Shown: positions 22,992 to 35,000 of the stretch, piece after piece
Layout of the letters: each line of letters starts with the position of its first letter
How positions within the stretch are numbered: the first letter of the stretch is position 1
From: Diphasiastrum complanatum
Lineage: Eukaryota > Streptophyta > Lycopodiopsida > Lycopodiales > Lycopodiaceae
Reading direction: 5' to 3'
DNA length: 64,000 nt
NCBI GenBank assembly: GCA_029204225.1
Contig: CM055097.1
Coordinates: forward strand, 31,323,599-31,387,598
Program-made: the position numbers and the translations under genes
Notes under the pieces: model-generated
What the model saw: only the letters and a program-made list of their open reading frames with translations
Told to the model about the DNA's origin: nothing
Databases searched by the model: none

Positions 22992-25900
22992 CTCCCCCTT
23001 AATGTTTACTTTGTTATCTATTACTCGTAGAAGTTCTCTAAACTTTTGAAATTTTTCTTTACCAAGTCCTTTTAAAACTCTGATTGTCGCACTGAAGTAC
23101 CGTAGGTGAATCGTGTACCATGTAGATCATGTAGACTCCTTCGACACCATATTGCTTCACTTGCCGCACTTGTAGTAGCTCGGTATTCTGCCTCTGAAGA
23201 TGAAAATGCAATAGTATGCTGCTTCTTTGAACTCCAAGAGATAGCACCAAAACCAAGACTAAAACCATAACCTGTAGTAGATCTTCGGTCTTTTGCATCT
23301 CCAGCCGAATCAACATCTACGAAGCCCTGTAACTTCAAATCATCCCATCTCCCATAGAGAATACCAAACCTCAATGTAGCCTGGATATATCTGAGTATCC
23401 GCTTAGCAGCTCTCCAATGAATCTGCTTAGCCATAAACTGACTGACCATACTCACAACATATGCAATATGGGTCTTGTAGTGGTTAGATAGATTAAGCTT
23501 CCAACAACCTTTCTATATAACATCTCATCTACATCCTGATCCTCAGCAGCTTTAGTAAGCTTACATCTACTATCATATGGTGTAGAAATAGGCTTGCACT
23601 CTGACATCTTTCAAGAAGTTCATGAGCCTACTTAGATTGAGAAATAAATAACCCCAATGCTACTCTCCATACCTCAATCCCAAGAAAATATCGTAGTGAG
23701 CCAAGATCTTTCATGTCAAACTCCGATGAGAAATCTTTCTTGATACCCTGAATCATACTATGACCTGATCCTGTACATCACTACAATTACAATATGATCA
23801 TCCCTGATCAAAACATAAAGTTTATGCTCCAAACTATTCCTCTGAAAGCCAAGCTCCTCAAAGTATGTGTCAATCCTCGTGTACCATGCCCTGGGTGCCT
23901 GCTTAAGTCCATATAGTGCCTTGTCCAACTGGCAAACCTTCTCTTCATGTCCTGCTGCATCCCTCTGGCTGCTCCATGTAGACTTCCTCCTCTAGAAATC
24001 AATTCAAGAATGCACTCTTCACATCCATTTGTTAAATATCCCATCCAAACTGAGTTGCCAATGATAAAACCGTCCTCATAGTAGTAGACTTAGCAACTGG
24101 TGCAAAAGTTTCTTCATAGTCAATCCCTTCCTGTTGAGCATAACCTTCTGCCACCAGTCTTGCCTTATGTTTAGCTATAGAACCATCTAATTTGTACTTA
24201 GTTCTATAGACCCACTTGCGTCCAATGGCCATTTTACCAGAGCAAGTAACCGAACAGCTCTCCAACTCCAAGTCTTGTTCTTCATGATTGAGTTGTACTC
24301 CTCATCCATAGCTTTCCTCCAAATATCCTCTTTTTCAGCCTCTTTGAAAGTAGATGGATCCTTGGTTTCTAAAACTATGGCCATATATGCAAAATGTACA
24401 TCCCCATCTTCATGATGATCCTCCTGTCGATCTTGATCTTCATGATGATCCTTTTGTCGATCACGATCTTCATGTTGCTTTTCAAGTCTAGCCGATCTCC
24501 TAGTCCCCTGTGTACTGGACTCTATCTGTTAGATAATGACACTATCCTTGATCGTTTCATAGTACCATCTAGGTAATCTTCTAGCTTCTGATGTAGGATG
24601 CTTCCTGCCTGGTGAATAAGTATCCCATACACTTGATCTCTCCTTCCCTTTTCCTTTCTCAACCAAGGTCACTCTAGGTACTTGAATTGGCGTAGGTGAT
24701 ACATGTGTCGATTCAGGTTCCTGTAATAACTCGTCACACAATATAGGGATTCCTCCATCTTGATTCCTATCATAAGGTATCTCTGTATCTTTATGAGTCG
24801 CCTCCTCATCAAAGATTACATCCCTACCTATGATGATTTCCTTACCCTCCAAGTCATACAACTTGTATCCCTTCTCTTGACTATCATATCCAAGGAATAA
24901 ACATTTGGTCACCTTACAATCCAATTTACTTCTGGAATCCTTAGGTATGTGAGCATAAGCAATACTACCAAACACTCTCAAATGACTTACATATGGTTTC
25001 CGACCCATGTAAGCTTCCTCTGGAGTCCGATTCTCTACAACCTTTGTAGGACTTTGATTCAAAAGATAAACCGTTGTCTTAACTGCTTCACCCCAAAACA
25101 TATTTGGAGAATTTTTACTCTTGAGCATACTCCTCACAGTTTCCACTATAGACCGGTTCTTTCTTTCTGCAACTCCATTTTGTTGAGGCGTGTCTATGTT
25201 TGCAAATTGTCTCTTTATACCATGATCCTTGCAAAACACTTCAAATTCCATAGAAATATACTCTCCCACTTTGTTCGAGCGGAGTATCTTGATTTGTCTA
25301 TCAGTTTCTTTCTCCACCTCTGTCTTAAACCACATGAAATACTTGAATGCTTCACCCTTATTCTTGAGAAGATAGATCCGTGTCTTCCTAGAATAGTTAT
25401 CCACAAACACCATGAAGTAACTTGCTCTCACATAAGACTGAGTTCTCATAGGACCACACAAATATGTATGAACAAGTTCTAGAACATTTCTCGCCCTGAA
25501 TGTACTAGACGAATATTTCTTCATATGATGCTTGCCTAAGACATAGCCTTCACAAACCTTGTGATCAGAAACAACTTGAGGTAAACCTATAACCATGTTG
25601 CATTTCCTCAAGACTTGCAGACTTTCGTAGTTCAAATGTCCAAACCTTTCGTGCCATAACTCACCGATCCAATATGCAACACTTGCATGATCATCCACCA
25701 CCTAAGCCTGAAGTTTGTACAACCAACCTGCAAGTATGCCCTCAGCTACTACTTCATTATCTTTCCTCTTGACGAGACACCGCTCTTCATCAAACTGCAC
25801 CACCATGTGTTGCTTTGCAATAGCTGATACTGAAAGTAAGTTCTTGATTCCTGGTACATAAAGCACGTCCTTTATGTCTCCAATCTTCCCTGAAGGTAGT

Positions 25901-26265
25901 TGAACTTGTACTTTTCCAACTCCCTTTATATCTTATTTGTAGTTGTGTCCCAACTTCACATTTGATCCATCATCTAATTTTTGAAAATTAGACAGCCACT
26001 CTCGCCACTCCCGCCTAGGTGTCATATGCTTCGAAGCTCCCGAATCAATAAACCCATAGTCTTCTTCCTTCGAGAAGCCACCACCAGAAGATGTAGATGC
26101 CGAAAACAACTCATAGTCTTCAAGATCCAAAGCATTCAATTTTGCATTAGATGCTTCTTCTTCTTCAGCAAAATCCCCATCTTGCTTTTTCTTGAACTTG
26201 TTGTGCCAGCACTCCTTTGCATAATGCCCTGATTTGACACAAGCAAAGCAGTTTCCCTTTCGAAC
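22992..26265 (-). pseudogene. copia gag-pol (element A): knuckle, PR, INT, RT, RNase H
   Basis: The minus strand begins in the gag zinc knuckle (CFACVKSGHYAKEC near 26240). Protease: YGFIDSGASKHMTPRREW (DSG intact). Integrase (25701-24529): HERFGHLNYESL, CEGYVLGKHHMKK, LVHTYLCGPM, FVDNYSRKTRIYL, LRSNKVGEYISMEF, TPQQNGVAERKNRSIVETVR and LRVFGSIAYAHIPKDSRSKL. The first catalytic Asp is Tyr (HTYLCG), the second is Asn (LRSNK), and only the Glu survives. RT: DPSTFKEAEKEDIWRKAMDE, then a frameshift to AIGRKWVYRTKYKLDGSI, KARLVAEGYAQQEGIDYEET. The middle of RT (23460-24030) is heavily broken. RNase H (23455-23072): QIHWRAAKRILRYIQATLRF, RRSTTGYGFSLGFGAISWSS and IAFSSSEAEYRA. It is truncated at 26265, so LTR, primer site and most of gag are missing. 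Confidence 0.9.
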
Positions 26266-26719
26266 TACTTTTTAAGATATATCTCAGATTTAAGTCCCTG
26301 CTCAGTACTCCGCTATTCAAATCTCAAAATAAGGACAAGATTCATTATCGGGACTTGGTGGCAGTCGACAAGCATATCTATAAAGCTAAGCCTGACAGAA
26401 TGTTACATAATGATTTCAAGTCTATAGATGAGTGCCCAATTCATAATAAAAAATGTAAATTTGTTGATTTTCAGTCTGCTTTTATTTTTTTCATTCTGTT
26501 AAATATTTCTGACAATTCGGAGGCTGTGCCCTCCACTTCTGAAGCAGCTTCTTCTAGTGGTACAAAGTCTGAAAAGTCAAAGATTGAAGACATAGATACT
26601 TTTTTTATTGATTCAAGTTTTAATTTAGATTATTGTTCTGATTTTGATCCTGTTCGAAATAAAGCTACTTTTATGGGCCCTATAACACCCACTACCCTTT
26701 CTCCTTCTGATAAATCTTT
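26266..26719 (+). other. unidentified segment with 138-codon open frame
   Basis: An uninterrupted frame (26355-26771) reads DLVAVDKHIYKAKPDRML near its start, then DECPIHNKKCKFVDFQSAF, a Ser-rich stretch (EAVPSTSEAASSSGTKSEKS) and an acidic stretch with FFIDSSFNLDYCSDFDPVRN. I do not recognise it. It lies exactly between two unrelated copia pieces, so it may be part of another element. The frame runs on into the copia fragment by chance. Confidence 0.35.
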
Positions 26720-27200
26720 GATCACTTGCAGATCTGGGAGAAGCCAGATGTTATCTTGGCTTACAGATTGACAGGGACTATGAGGGAGGTAAATTGTATC
26801 TTCATCAGTCTAGATATACCCAGAAAATCCTACAAGATTTCGGGATGCTGAATTGCAAAGGAGCGAACACTCCAATGCTTGCAGGAACAGTACTGACGAA
26901 CAAAAAATTGTTCAAGGACTGAAGAAGGAAGAGAATTGATGCAGCTTATACCATACAGGAAGTTGATCGGATCATTGATGTACCTTGCAGACTCACACAC
27001 ATCCTGACATTGCTTATGCCATGTTCACGATGAGCCAATTCTGTACAAATCCAGGCTCGAGTCATTGGAAGACTGTAAAATGAATTTTGCAGTACCTCCA
27101 ATTAATGAAGAATTTTGGTTTGTGTTATTGTTGTGATGCAGGGTTCCAGATGCTTTTCTACAGTGATGCTAGCTGGGCATCTCTCAAGGATGAAAGATGA
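26720..27200 (+). pseudogene. copia RT end and RNase H fragment (element B)
   Basis: In shifting plus frames: CRSGRSQMLSW is followed by GGKLYLHQSRYTQKILQDFG, MLNCKGANTPMLAGT, RKLIGSLMYLADS, HPDIAYAMFTMSQFCTNPGS and SHWKTVK, then FYSDASWASLKDER. This is the conserved stretch from the RT thumb into copia RNase H. Both ends are cut: the left joins an unknown segment, the right fuses to a gypsy LTR at about 27200. Confidence 0.75.
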
Positions 27201-27204
27201 ATGG

Positions 27205-27713
27205 ATAGGATCAATGTGCATATTAACCAATAGGACTTTGGGGCAAGGGCCTTCTCCTTTTTATAAAATGACACCATTTGTACTCTATTTTCATGCTTAT
27301 TGAGAAGGAGGAAACTCTACCAAACTTTGGAGAGAAGCATTCTCATGTGCTATTCACTACTTGCTAATGTTTTTTTATTGTGCTTTCTATTTGCTTCTAG
27401 TTTACATGTTTTTGGTTGTGATAGTGAATGTTTCTCCATTAGCAAGCATAAGGAGCATTTGAGCTAACCTCCACCCTCACTCCCTTTCTCTCTTCCTCCC
27501 TCTATCTCTTCTACTCTTCCATTCACATTCTCTCTAAAATCATGTGGAATGTTAGTTAGTGGTATAGAGTTCATGGCGGGTAGTGTTAGTGGTGAGTAGA
27601 GTTAAGGGAGGAAGTAGAGAAGTATCTAGAAGTTGCATCTTTACATAGTCTAGCATTCTAACCCTTGTTGACAGGCAGAAGGGCTACTACTATGAAAGAT
27701 CTATGTCCCTACA
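27205..27713 (+). repeat. gypsy LTR fragment, same family as 5167-5987
   Basis: The stretch starting at ACCAATAGGACTTTGGGGC matches, inverted, 5240-5680: the TATA region (TATAAAAT at 27262-27269), GAGAAGGAGGAAACTCTACC and the GTGCTATTCACTACTTGC block. It ends CCCTACA just before the primer site. The LTR start is missing. Confidence 0.75.
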
Positions 27714-27714
27714 G

Positions 27715-27732
27715 TGGCGCCGTTGCTGAGGA
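27715..27732 (+). promoter_or_regulatory. primer binding site, tRNA-Asp type
   Basis: TGGCGCCGTTGCTGAGGA matches 16 of 18 bases of the complement of the plant tRNA-Asp 3' end. Confidence 0.8.
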
Positions 27733-28384
27733 TAGGATCTCTCTAACTAGTATAGCTGCCATTTTAGTTATTTTTTACTTTTTAGAGTAGTTTTAGGTGG
27801 ATTTTAGGGTAGAAAGAGTTAGTTTTCTGTATTTTTTTGTGTTTGGACTATTCCCAGCTAGCGGAGGAGTGTGAGATGGTAGAGGAGGTCCTGAACAGCT
27901 TCTAAGGGCTTGACATCCAAACCAAAACCTGGAATAATCCAAAAAACACACCAATCTGTATTTTGGAAAAAAAAAAAGAGCCAAATTTCTCATCATATTT
28001 TTTTCTCTACAAAACTAGTGAGAGTTAACACTTGCACAACTGGTAGCACCTCCAGGGCATTGTCCCAGACCTGCATAGAAGCCTATGAGAGTTAGTTCCA
28101 AGCAAATTGCAAAAACTAGAGAAAAAATCATAAAAATTCAAAAAACCCTTGTAAAAAACCAAAAAATTTAAATTTCCATAAGAACTCTCGAAGACTCTCT
28201 GAAGGTCCATCTCAGTGAGACCAGGACATAGAAGAGTTTGCGAGAGTTAGTTCCCAGTGCAAGTGCTAGTGCGAATGTTCCCAGTGAAAAAAAGGAGGGA
28301 AATTCCATCAGAACCCTCGCGGACACAGAAAATTTCAGTTCCAGTGGTCAAGAACCCTCGCAAAAAATTCTGAAGTATCCATTA
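27733..28384 (+). other. gypsy leader fragment with decamer repeats
   Basis: Collinear with 3900-5140 on the other strand (shared CCAGCTAGCGGAGGAGTGTG, GGTAGAGGAGGTCCT and CAAAACCTGG-like blocks) and with the same motifs: AACTCTCG near 28180, TGCGAGAGTT near 28237, AACCCTCGC near 28312 and 28350. It stops where a copia RT begins. Confidence 0.7.
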
Positions 28385-31040
28385 GTGGCTTGAATCCTAA
28401 GGATTTCAGGGCTTGATCTTTCTTCTTGTACCATTGTCATGCTGACTGCTTCAGACCATAGATACTCCTATGCATTATGCATGCATAAGTAGGAAGTGAA
28501 TTCGAGACATAGCCTCGGGGTTGATCCATGTAGACTTCTTCGTCTAGATCACCATGCAAGAAGGTTGTCTTCTCGTCCACAATGTGAATCCTGAAATCAT
28601 AAGCAGCTGCATATGCAAATAGTAAACGTAGGGACTAATGTTTCATGAGAGGAGAGAAGGTCTTAGAATAGTCAATACCATATCTTTGAGAGAATCCCTT
28701 CGCTACAAGCCTTGTTTTATACTTAGATCTCCATCTGGTCCATACTTCAGCTTGTATACCCACTTGCATTTTACAGTCTTTTGCTTATCTGGTAATGGCT
28801 ACAACGTCCATACCTGGTTCTTCCTCATGGATTCCATCTCCTCATTCATGGCTTGGATCCATTTGCCCCTCTCTAGACATTCAATTGCTTCCTCGAAAGT
28901 TTGTGGTTCGCCACTGAATTCACAAAACTCTTCTGACGTAGAAGCTGAGCTGCCTAGTACAAACCTTGTTGGCGCTCTTCATTCTCTTGTCGATCTTCTA
29001 GGAGATCCTTTACGAACTACAATGCTCTTGTTTTTATCTGCTCTACTAGGTTCGGAACCATTTCGGTTTGCATGTATTGTAGCAGTAGGCTCGCTTGCGA
29101 ATCTTTCTTTGTCTGATTCGTCACTCGAATGAGGTGCGACTCAAACATCTTCATCTGAGTATTCGTCCTCTGCTCCCTCTGTCATAGTTGGTAGATCATA
29201 GTACTGTTTTTCAAGGACTTCATAACTGACAGGATCATCGTTGGCCATTGTTCTGCTCTCATCAAATTTCACATCTCTGACTATTTTCAATGTGTTTGTC
29301 TCTAACATATAGACTTTGTAGTATGATGAATGATTGTCATATCCTACAAGATATCCATGTTCTGCTTTCTCATCAAACTTCTTTTGAAGCCTATCAGAAA
29401 CATGTGCATAAGCTGCACAACCAAAGATACGAATGTCATTTAGATTGGTTTTTTACCCCACCTAATTTGTGTGATATCGTGTGAGGAACACTGGATTTTC
29501 CTGTCTTGTTTTAAATGTAAGCAGCTGTAGCTATTGCTTCAGCCCACAGCACTCTCGAAGCCTTCGAATAGGCCATCATGCACCTAGCAACTTCCATTAG
29601 AGTCCTATTTTATCTTTTTGCAACACTGATGTGTTGTGGTGTGTAAGATGCAGTTCTTCTGTGAATGATTCCACAATCATTGCAGAAATCAGTGAATCGG
29701 TTCGAGACGTATTCTCCACCTCGATCTGTTCTGATCTGCTTCACTTTATTGCCAATGCATCTTTTTGCCCAATTCACATACTCTGTGAACTTGTCAAGCG
29801 CTTCTGATTTATTGTGAATAAAATAGACTCTAAAAAATTTACTGTAATCATCAATAAAAGTTATATAATACTTTGAGCCTCCTACTGAGATCACGTTGAA
29901 AGATTCACAGATGTCAGAATGTACAAGCTCTAGAATCTTTTAGTTCTATAGGAGTCTTTGACAATATGAGTACGTGACATCTTACCCTTCAAACATGCAT
30001 CACAAGTCATCAAACTGGTTGCATTCGAGATGCTCACCCCAGTGATTGCTCCAAGATGACTTGCTTGATATAAGTCCATTGAATTCATATGGCATAGTCT
30101 CATGTGTCATAGAGTATCTGGTGAATCATCACGAGTCTGATGCACTTGATCTGCAGGTAGGCGTACCTTCAAGTGATACAAATTGTCTTTTTTTCTATCT
30201 TGAGTGATTAGTGTACTGGTACTTGCATCAACAACGTTGCATGCTTTGTTCAAGAACGTTACACACATCCCTGCATCAGCTATTCTTGCCACTAATAGCA
30301 AGTCCTGCTGCAGTGTAGGCATGAATAGAACATCTTCGAGTCGTCTGTCTCTATCGTTTGTGTTGAGCCATAGTGAACCAATACCATTCACTTGATGCTT
30401 TGATCCATCCCCAAGAACGATAAATCTTGATGGATATGCACTCCAGAAATCATACATTATCTGTCTTGATGTATCGAGATGCGAGGTAGCTCCTGAATCA
30501 AGAGTTACCTCTTGTGTGTCAGGCGTTGATACTGCACACATATCTGCACAGATGTAGGTGGTCGAATTTCTATGATTCGACCTTTCTTTGCCCATCTTTG
30601 AACTCTCTGGCTCCTCGACATAGGATGAACTAGTGTTGTTCTCTTGTCTGTTTTGAGCTGATTTGTTTCTTGGGTTCTGGCGGCAGTCCATGGCTGCATG
30701 ACCCTTCTTGTGACAGTGGATACACTCAATTTTTGGATTTAGCCAACATGAATCGATAGTATGTCCTTCGCGTTTGCATCTCATGCACGTTTTTTTGTCT
30801 CCACTCTGCTGTTTTAACCTTTTTTTGTTTTTTCACTTGCCTTTGTTGGCTCCTTCTGCTTGCTGATCTCAATCTCGCTTTCAATCTGACTCCCTCTTAG
30901 GCTTGAATTGCTTCTTTGCTTTCTCCTTGTTGTTGTAGAGGGCTTCGTCATAAGCATCCTTGTGATCAAGATGCTCTCGAACTTCGACTTCTTCTCGAAT
31001 CTTGACAATAGCCATTTCGAGTGTCATTGTAGGATCTTTT
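28385..31040 (-). pseudogene. copia gag-pol (element C)
   Basis: The minus strand from 31040: gag remnants, then two zinc knuckles (MRCKREGHTIDSC and CIHCHKKGHAAMDC, 30784-30690), protease EVTLDSGATSHLDTSRQIM (DSG intact), then LVARIADAGMCVTF. Integrase from 29894: YYITFIDDYSKFFRVYF, IRTDRGGEYVSNRFTDF (second Asp kept), and TPQHISVAKR where the conserved NGVAER motif has lost its catalytic Glu (Lys instead). [38 protein letters not shown], and IVDEKTTFLHGDLDEEVYMD down to YGLKQSA. The element ends inside RT at 28385 and inside gag at about 31040, with no LTR. Many stops and frame changes. Confidence 0.85.
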
Positions 31041-31430
31041 GCTAGCAACGTTATGGTCTTGGGGAACCTTGCACATATGGTTGATGGTTATGTGTATGAT
31101 GCGGATATTTGTGATGAATGTCCTTATCTTTTCCAGTTTCCTTATTGGCTTCCCGTTGCTGATGCAGTTCTACCTTCTCAGGTGTTTTGGATACCTTGGT
31201 ATGATGTCCCTATCTACTACCTTGGGCATTACGGATACCTTGGCACTCCTGGTTGCTGCTTGATCTTCTTTTGGTTCCTTGGCATTCCTGGTTGTTCCAT
31301 ATTGCTTGGTTTCTGATGACGCGACCGAGATATTCCCTTTGTCACCACAATGTTGATCATGAGTTGTTCCCTTTCTTACCAACTGCCTTTCACCAGGTTC
31401 ACCTTCACCAAAGTCAACGTTGTCGGCAGA
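31041..31430 (+). other. unassigned, probably gypsy pol C-terminal region
   Basis: Open frames exist (31002-31316 and 31253-31435) but show no clear motif. Position just before the chromodomain remnant suggests the integrase C-terminal area of the same element, rearranged. Confidence 0.3.
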
Positions 31431-31609
31431 TTTAGTGTTTGATCCAGTGGGATGGTCGTCCTATTGAGGAGGCCACATGGGAGCCTATTGATGTCTTTTA
31501 TCATACGCCATCACTTGCAGATAAGGATCATGGTCTTGCTGCACTTGTTGATTCCTCTACAACAGATGCTACTCTAGTTGTTGATGCACCAGGGCTTGCT
31601 GCTATTTGA
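31431..31609 (+). pseudogene. chromodomain remnant and pol stop (second chromovirus)
   Basis: A plus frame reads CLIQWDGRPIEEATWEPIDV, then FYHTPSLADKDHGLAALVD, and ends DAPGLAAI-stop. The pattern L-I/V-x-W-x-G-x-P-x-E-E-A-T-W-E is the core of a gypsy chromodomain, which is the last domain of pol in chromoviruses. The upstream part of the domain is interrupted by a stop (TAG) just before CLIQW. A purine tract and probable LTR follow at once. Confidence 0.7.
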
Positions 31610-31636
31610 TCCAGTTTCTTTTCGACAGTTGGGTCA

Positions 31637-32090
31637 TTTTTTTGTGTCGGGGAGAGTTATGGACTCGGCTCATTACATTTGCCACGTCCATTTACATTTA
31701 CTTTACTTTATGCATAAGCAGGCCTTGGGACCTTTTTAATTCATTATTGACACTTAGACTTTGTGGTTGGCCTTGGGCCTTATTATTCATTATTTGGAAA
31801 TTTGGACATATTACTGAAGAGTGAGGGCCTTCTTGGAGGGCGCACTATTATCCCTCCCAGTTGGTCCCTTGCCACTGGAAGCTTTCTTTTAGGGCTTCCT
31901 TTAGGCTATAAGTAAGGAATCTGTGTCATTCGTTATTCAACTGATGATATGGATCTCTCTCTTTAGTCTCCTTAATCTCTCTCTTTCATGCTTTCTAGGG
32001 TTAAGTCTTGCTTATGTGACATTTTCATAGCTTAGCTAGGGTTAAGTCTTGCTTATGTGATGCTTTCATAGCTTAGCTCTAGATCAATTG
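31637..32090 (+). repeat. probable 3' LTR of second chromovirus
   Basis: After the pol stop, GTGTCGGGGAGAG looks like a polypurine tract. The following 450 bases have LTR character: a TATAAG-like element near 31910 (GGCTATAAGTAAGGAATCTG), CT-rich transcript-start-like sequence, and a 43-bp tandem repeat (AGGGTTAAGTCTTGCTTATG unit) near 31998 and 32038. The exact ends are not defined. Confidence 0.5.
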
Positions 32091-35000
32091 TGGTTTCATT
32101 CGTAATAGCATAGCTCGAAGTCCTTCGTGTTTTGCAGGTATTGTAGGATTCTCTTTGTGATCTTCCAATGTGTTGTTTGACCTGGATTGATATTAAATTG
32201 GCTCAATCTGAACACTGCATAAGCAATGTTCGGTTGTGTATTGTCTACCAAGTACATCAAAGAACCGATAAGCCTTCTGTAAGGCTTATGCTCCATTGCT
32301 TGTCATTCTACTTCATCTCTGGGATAGTCTTCGTTTGTCAGTACTGTACTAGGAACTATTGGAGTATTGACTCCCTTGTAATTTGTCATGCCGAAATCAT
32401 CAATGATCTTCTGAATGTATCTTGTTTGGTGTAGATACAATCTCCCAGTCTGAAAATATCTGTCGATCTATAAACCCAGATATCATTTGGCTTCTCTTAT
32501 GTCTGATATTTCGAAGTGCCTCGAAATATCTGCCTTCACCTGCGTGATCAGATTGTCGCTCCGTGACAGGATCAGAGTGTCATCTACGTAGACACCGACT
32601 ATGATGATCTCTCTGTTTATGATTTTCACATAAAAGTTGTTGTCAGCCATTAAAGGCTGGAAGCCTAAGAATCTAAGTGTGTGATCCTTCTTCTTGTACC
32701 ACTACTGGCAAACTGTTTCAGTCCATAAATGCTTCTGTGCATTCTGCAAGCATAGTTAGCAAGTGACTCGTAGGTAAAACCTGGTGGTTTTAGATCATAG
32801 GCAATTGCATATTCAAATAATATGCGTTGAGAGGTGTGCTTCACAATAGGAGAGAATGTCACTATATAATAAATGTCATACCTCTGTGAGAAGCCATTTG
32901 CAACTATCTTGGCTTTGTACCTTAGCATGGGCAACCATTATGTTTTGATTATTCTTTTGAATACAATAGACTACTTCCATTTTAAATCTGAAAGATCTCA
33001 CAAGATAAATTTGAAAGAGTGCACTTCCATTGTTATTCACAAGAGGCCAAGCATAGGAAAATTAAGAGATCACCAAAAAAGTTGTTTGCACACAATAGAT
33101 TTAACATGCATGGATTTTTTTGTTTTGGATTTATCATGGACCACGGTTGATAATAAAACTGTTTTGTAGGTTGACTCAGGTGCACGTACCACACATTATC
33201 GCATGATGTTTTTATGCTTTTTGTCTGGTCCATACTTGTGCTTGTAGACCCACTTACATTTGATAGTCTTTCTGTCGGCTGGCAGTGGCTGGAGAGTCCA
33301 TACCTTGTTTTGCCTTATGGAGCTCATTTCATCTTCCATGTCCTTGATCCACTTGTCCTTGTCTGGACAGTTGATGGCTTCTTTGTAAGTTTGTGGTTCA
33401 CAACTGAATTCATAGAATTCTTTTTGAGCAAAAGATGAGCTATCAGGTACGTATATGACTGTTGCTCTTCTTTGTCTTGCAGATCTCCTTGAAGATAATA
33501 CAGGCTCAGCAACTACTTTGCCTTTGTCCTGTCTGCTGATAGCGGGACCTCGGTGTATCGCCGGTGTGATGGGTACTCCTGATATGTCGGTCTGCTCATC
33601 ATCCGAACTATCATTCAATTCAGCTGAAATTTGAGTATCTTCATCTGGATGCTCAAGGTTCGCTCCCTCTGTCGATGTGGGTAGGTTATAGTACTGTCTG
33701 TTGAGAACTTCATAGCTGATGGGATCCTCCTCAACCATCATTCTTGTCTCATTAATTTTGACATCTCTGACAGTCTTCACTTCATTGATTTCAGGCATGT
33801 ATACTCTGTAATATGCAAAATACATACCATAGTCAACCAAGAATCCTTCCTTCACCTTTTCATCCAGTTTCTTTATCTTATTACCTGGTATGTGTGCATA
33901 TGCTACACATCCAAAGATCCGAACATGAACCAGTTTTGGCTTGCTTCCCCACCATACCTCATGTGGAGTAGTGTGAGCAATGCTCGACTTGCTTGTCCTA
34001 TTTTGCAGGTAGGCGGTTGTAGCTATTGCTGCAGCCCATAATGATTTTGATGGCTTGGAGTAGGCCATCATTGATCCTGCAACTTCCATGAGAGTCATGT
34101 TCTTCCTCTCTGCTACACCGTTATGCTGTGGTGTATAGGCTGTTATCTTCCTGTGATGAATAGCATGACTTTTACAAAAGTCGATAAAGCGGTTGGAGAT
34201 ATATTCTCCTCCTCTGTCAGTCATGGTCTGCTTGACTTTCCTTTTGGCCTACTTCTCAGTCCAGTTTACATATTCTGTAAACTTATCAAGAGCTTCAGAT
34301 TTGCTGTGGATGAAAGAGACAATGGCAAACTTACTATAATCATCGATAAAGGTGATGTAGTATCTTAATTTTTTTTACCGACAGTACATCAAAGGGTCCA
34401 TAGATGTCTGAGTGTATCAGCTCCAGGAGTTACATCACTTTGAAGGAATCCTTTGTGAAAGGAGTACGTGACATCTTCCCTTTGATGCATGCATCACAGG
34501 GTGTCAGGTTTGCATCCTTGATGTTCACTCCTATAAATGCGTTATATTGGCTTGCTTTGTATAGTGTCAGTGGGTTCATATGGCATAGTCTCTTGTGCCA
34601 GAGAACGTCTGTAGATTCGTAGACTTGATGAGCCTACTCTGTTGGTAGGTGTATCTTCAAGTGATACAGGTTTTCTCTTCGTCTGTCTTGTGTGATAAGT
34701 GTATTAGAGCTAGCATCAGTCACATTGCATGTCTGGTCTGTGAATGTCACACACATGCCTGCATCTACTATTCTATCAACTGATAGCAGATCTTTCTACA
34801 GTGTCGGCACATACAAGACATCATTCAGTCTTTTGTCTTTGCCATTAGTGCTCAGCCAAAGTGCTCCAGTGCCGCTTACTTCGTGTCGTGATCCATCTCC
34901 CAACAATATATCTAGAGGAGTCAGTTTGACGTCGACGATCATCTGCCTTGTTGTCACAAAGTGCGACGTGGCTCCTGAGTCCAAAACTATGTCTTGAACG

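Noticed and set aside
24949-25482. Plus-strand frame of 177 codons
   Set aside because: Antisense shadow of the copia integrase at 24529-25701.
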